Assembly (NCBI GenBank): GCA_022790855.1
Contig: JAAVYA010000012.1
Coordinates: 1 to 35,853 of the forward strand
Reading direction: 5' to 3'
Length of the DNA stretch: 35,853 nt
DNA from: Lachnospiraceae bacterium
Lineage (GTDB): Bacteria > Bacillota > Clostridia > Lachnospirales > Lachnospiraceae
Shown: one piece after another, positions 33,988 to 35,853 of the stretch
Position numbering within the stretch: the first letter of the stretch is position 1
Layout: every line of letters starts with the position of its first letter
Notes under the pieces: generated by a model
Database searches by the model: none
Told to the model about the DNA's origin: nothing
What the model saw: the letters and a program-made list of their open reading frames with translations, nothing else
Program-made: the position numbers and the translations under genes

Positions 33988-34752
33988 CTACAATAAATGA
34001 TTTGTTTTCTCTACAAAACTTATATTCTCTTTCCATACATTTGCAAATATATCTAACGCGGTTCCTCCTTTGTAGCCAAAACTCTTATAAGCCGCCAAAA
34101 ACCTTTCTCTTGTCTGCTCCATTATTGATACCGCAGAATCCTGATACTCTGCGTCAAAAAGCTGAATCCTGTCTTGTGTATTTCCTCCATTTTGGGAACC
34201 GTTTCTATGGAAATACCATGAACTGTCCGGATTTTCAAAGGCTTTGTTTGTCTGCTGACAGGTCATATATCCTTTCAAATTTGCAAGACGCATTTTAAAA
34301 GCCTCATCCAATCCAGCCAAATCTTCGTCAAGTGTCAGCGATCTGTTCCCCGTAAGTTTATAAGAAACTTCACGGTCTCCATTTTTGTGTTCTTTTACGA
34401 TTTCATTATAGCGGGCCTCATATGTATCCATAATTGATTTCATTACATCTTCCACATTATAGTTTCCATCTTTTAATGTCTGGCTGCTGATTCCCCTCAT
34501 TGCCGTATAATGTTCCCATGCAACCTCATTTGTATTTTGTATTGTCAGCTCCCTTGCATTGACATAATCCGAATCAGGTTCAAATTTGTTTACCAGTTCC
34601 CGCAGCATATTTTTTCCCTCATCGGAAATAGAGAGATGAACTGGCCGTTCCGTCGCTTTGCTGCCGGTGTTCCTGGCAAATATTTTTTCCTGTACATATT
34701 TTGCAGCACCCCTCATATAATAATCATTACTCCCAATTCCATTCACATTCAT
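33988..34752 (-). CDS. Unrecognised protein B
   Basis: 254 residues from MNVNGIGSNDYYMRGAAKYV; the ATG lies 10 nt after GGAGG (a TTG two codons earlier is possible). No signal peptide or membrane helix is seen. Visible parts are a segment VHLSISDEGKNMLRELVNKF, a helical stretch VEDVMKSIMDTYEARYNEIV, LTGNRSLTLDEDLAGLDEAF, and a C-terminal DIFANVWKENISFVEKTN. The middle motif resembles one in protein A. About 100 bp separates the two genes, so co-transcription is likely. The family is unknown to me and no function is proposed. Confidence 0.6.
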   Translation of the reverse strand: MNVNGIGSNDYYMRGAAKYVQEKIFARNTGSKATERPVHLSISDEGKNMLRELVNKFEPDSDYVNARELTIQNTNEVAWEHYTAMRGISSQTLKDGNYNVEDVMKSIMDTYEARYNEIVKEHKNGDREVSYKLTGNRSLTLDEDLAGLDEAFKMRLANLKGYMTCQQTNKAFENPDSSWYFHRNGSQNGGNTQDRIQLFDAEYQDSAVSIMEQTRERFLAAYKSFGYKGGTALDIFANVWKENISFVEKTNHLL

Positions 34753-34914
34753 TTTCAAATATCCTCCATTTTAATCTATTTTTGAGTTTCATTTAATGCA
34801 AAGTCATTTACTTATACATCTGGCAAGGTACTGCATTCCCCTCTCTACTTTTTGATGAGCGAAACAAGGTGAGACCTTACGTTTTTTCATCATCACACCA
34901 CAATTTTATGGTTT
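34753..34914. other. Intergenic stretch upstream of protein B
   Basis: No gene is supported. A weak minus-strand promoter candidate (TTGCAT, 17 bp, TAGATT) lies just before protein B. A short stem AAGGT GAG ACCTT (about 34869-34881) is followed on the plus strand by ACGTTTTTT. Confidence 0.35.
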
Positions 34915-35345
34915 TTGACACCTTCCAGTCTTCAATTAATTTATCGGAAAAATAAGGATAATTTTTACCGCCTACGCCATGAACGGTTAATCTGGCTACA
35001 TGAATTGCAAATCTTATTTTTCTCAATTAATCGTTTCGATGTACTCAACACATCTTCATTTGACGCATTGGTTGAAACGATCCGGGAGATTGCTGAATCC
35101 TGTTATCCTGGGATGTGGTATCTTGCAGGAGAAGGCGTAAGCACCTATGACTTAATATTTTGCAGCTTGCGGTTTCACTGGACTATTCTGGCGCTCTCTG
35201 GCAGATAGTCATTCATGTCACAATGGACAGATACCATATTCTTGAGAAATGCACAAACTACTGCTGCTATGACCAATCTATCCATATTACAAATATTCAG
35301 GAAGTAGTGATTGACGGAAAGGAAGTAAGCCATGTGATCTATTCG
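34915..35345 (+). pseudogene. Broken plus-strand reading frame of unknown family
   Basis: Two overlapping plus-strand frames look like parts of one former gene. The first reads RLRHERLIWLHELQILFFSI, then FDALVETIREIAESC and MWYLAGEGVSTYDLIF, and ends soon after. The second, from about 35160, reads LQLAVSLDYSGALWQIVIHV then HILEKCTNYC and IQEVVIDGKEV. Joining them needs one frameshift near 35160. Neither part has a good start or ribosome binding site. I do not recognise the family. The right end abuts an IS1182-like remnant on the other strand. Confidence 0.3.
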
Positions 35346-35606
35346 GAATCCACACCGTGTTGGAGATTGTATGCAGGCTTTAACTGTCCATTTCCCATGG
35401 CATCTTCCTTCATCTGCATAAAAGTGGCATCATGGTATATCTTGAAATAGCTGCCTCGTTCCCCTACAGTTAAGCTCCATGGAACGGGAAGAATAGTCCC
35501 CATTATATAAGAGTAAAGTACAAGTTTCCATATATAGCGGAAGTTTTAATTGATATCCGCTCTGATTTAGATTATAATTTTTCTGTAAGATAATGTGTTT
35601 GATCAT
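35297..35606 (-). pseudogene. IS1182-like transposase remnant
   Basis: On the minus strand an ATG (35606) opens a 58-residue frame with [17 protein letters not shown], the typical N-terminal start of IS1182-family transposases. After this the sequence is scrambled, and in another frame [18 protein letters not shown] and [18 protein letters not shown] appear (to 35342), matching the DDE-core region of the family, with a TAG stop and then ITWLT. About 200 residues of an intact protein are missing between the two pieces and the C-terminal half is absent. The element cannot make an active enzyme. Confidence 0.75.
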
Positions 35607-35622
35607 ACATTCATTTTACACC

Positions 35623-35660
35623 AACTGCCAGATTCTTTCGATGTCTGGCAGTTATTTTTT
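35623..35660 (+). terminator. Hairpin with T-tract between the IS remnant and its probable end
   Basis: AACTGCCAGA and TCTGGCAGTT form a perfect 10-bp stem with an 11-nt loop, followed on the plus strand by ATTTTTT. It would stop plus-strand transcription leaving the broken gene and IS remnant. Confidence 0.7.
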
Positions 35661-35672
35661 GCATAGAAAAGG

Positions 35673-35706
35673 AGCTGCACACTAATCACTTAGTGCGACA
35701 GCCCCC
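35673..35706 (-). repeat. Palindromic element, probable left end of the IS1182-like remnant
   Basis: On the minus strand it reads GGGGGCTGTCGCACTAAG, then TGATTAGTGTGCAGCTCC. CACTAA and TTAGTG, and outside them CAGC and GCTG, form an interrupted stem. It lies about 70 nt before the transposase start and is followed by TTTT. The sequence fits my recollection of ends of this IS family but no matching opposite end was found in the window. Confidence 0.4.
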
Positions 35707-35710
35707 TGAA

Positions 35711-35839
35711 TTAACTGATTACAAATCTTTTGTTTAAATACTCAAAGATGGATTCGGCAACATGGGCTTTTTTATTTTGCCGGACGTAACTGTGAATAAC
35801 CGTTCCATGCAAACAACGCTTCTTCTGCGTCATTCCCAT
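35711..35839 (-). CDS. Short open frame or gene end next to the IS element (unknown)
   Basis: A 42-residue frame runs from an ATG to a TAA just before the palindromic element and contains HGTVIHSYVRQNKKAHVAES and FEYLNKRFVIS. A TAG lies 9 nt upstream in the same frame. Another frame over the first part reads EQAYGNDAEEALFAWNGYSQ. It may be the frameshifted end of a longer gene lying beyond the window edge. I do not recognise it. Confidence 0.25.
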   Translation of the reverse strand: MGMTQKKRCLHGTVIHSYVRQNKKAHVAESIFEYLNKRFVIS

Positions 35840-35853
35840 AAGCCTGTTCTACA

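Overview
The window looks like a chromosomal segment of a Gram-positive, low-to-mid GC anaerobe of the class Clostridia, most likely Lachnospiraceae. This is inferred from PolC-type DNA polymerase, the infC-rpmI-rplT order, the pyrH-frr-uppS-cdsA-dxr-rseP-ispG-polC order, a DUF5050 protein, and an AUU-started infC behind an attenuated leader. No database search was run.

Layout. (1) 1-3653, minus strand: the start of a coiled-coil protein made of 21-residue repeats, then a three-gene unit transcribed right to left: a UroD-fold methyltransferase-like protein, a LysR regulator and an OFA-type MFS transporter. (2) 3788-5463, minus: a tRNA-Glu(CUC) with its own promoter and terminator, then infC-rpmI-rplT with promoter, leader, attenuator and a possible antiterminator pairing. 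(3) 5533-6522, plus: a PHP-domain phosphoesterase. (4) 6512-13665, minus: pheA, a DUF815-like AAA+ ATPase, a Ppx/GppA-HD protein with altered active-site residues, ppk and a Cof-type HAD phosphatase, read as one operon. (5) 13800-16325, plus: a membrane-anchored DUF5050 protein and a MATE transporter. (6) 16328-30300, minus: a long envelope/isoprenoid/replication run: NodB-type deacetylase, bactofilin, pyrH, frr, uppS, cdsA, dxr, rseP, ispG, polC and an uncharacterised 420-residue protein, closed by a strong terminator. (7) 30702-32797, plus: a lone methyl-accepting chemotaxis protein whose sensor carries an amino-acid-binding-type dCache motif.

(8) 32800-35853 is the accessory and decaying end. 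It holds a DUF3737 pseudogene, two unrecognised genes that look distantly related to each other, a broken plus-strand reading frame, and the remains of an IS1182-like transposase with a probable terminal hairpin.

How the genes work together: the large operon joins undecaprenyl and phospholipid precursor supply (dxr, ispG, uppS, cdsA), membrane proteolysis (rseP), wall modification and shape (deacetylase, bactofilin), nucleotide supply (pyrH), ribosome recycling (frr) and replication (polC). The second minus-strand operon joins phenylalanine synthesis with polyphosphate metabolism. I see no clearly new defence or mobile system. The best candidates for something undescribed are the paired unknown genes at 33222-34752, the altered Ppx/GppA-HD protein, and the deacetylase-bactofilin pair heading the pyrH operon.
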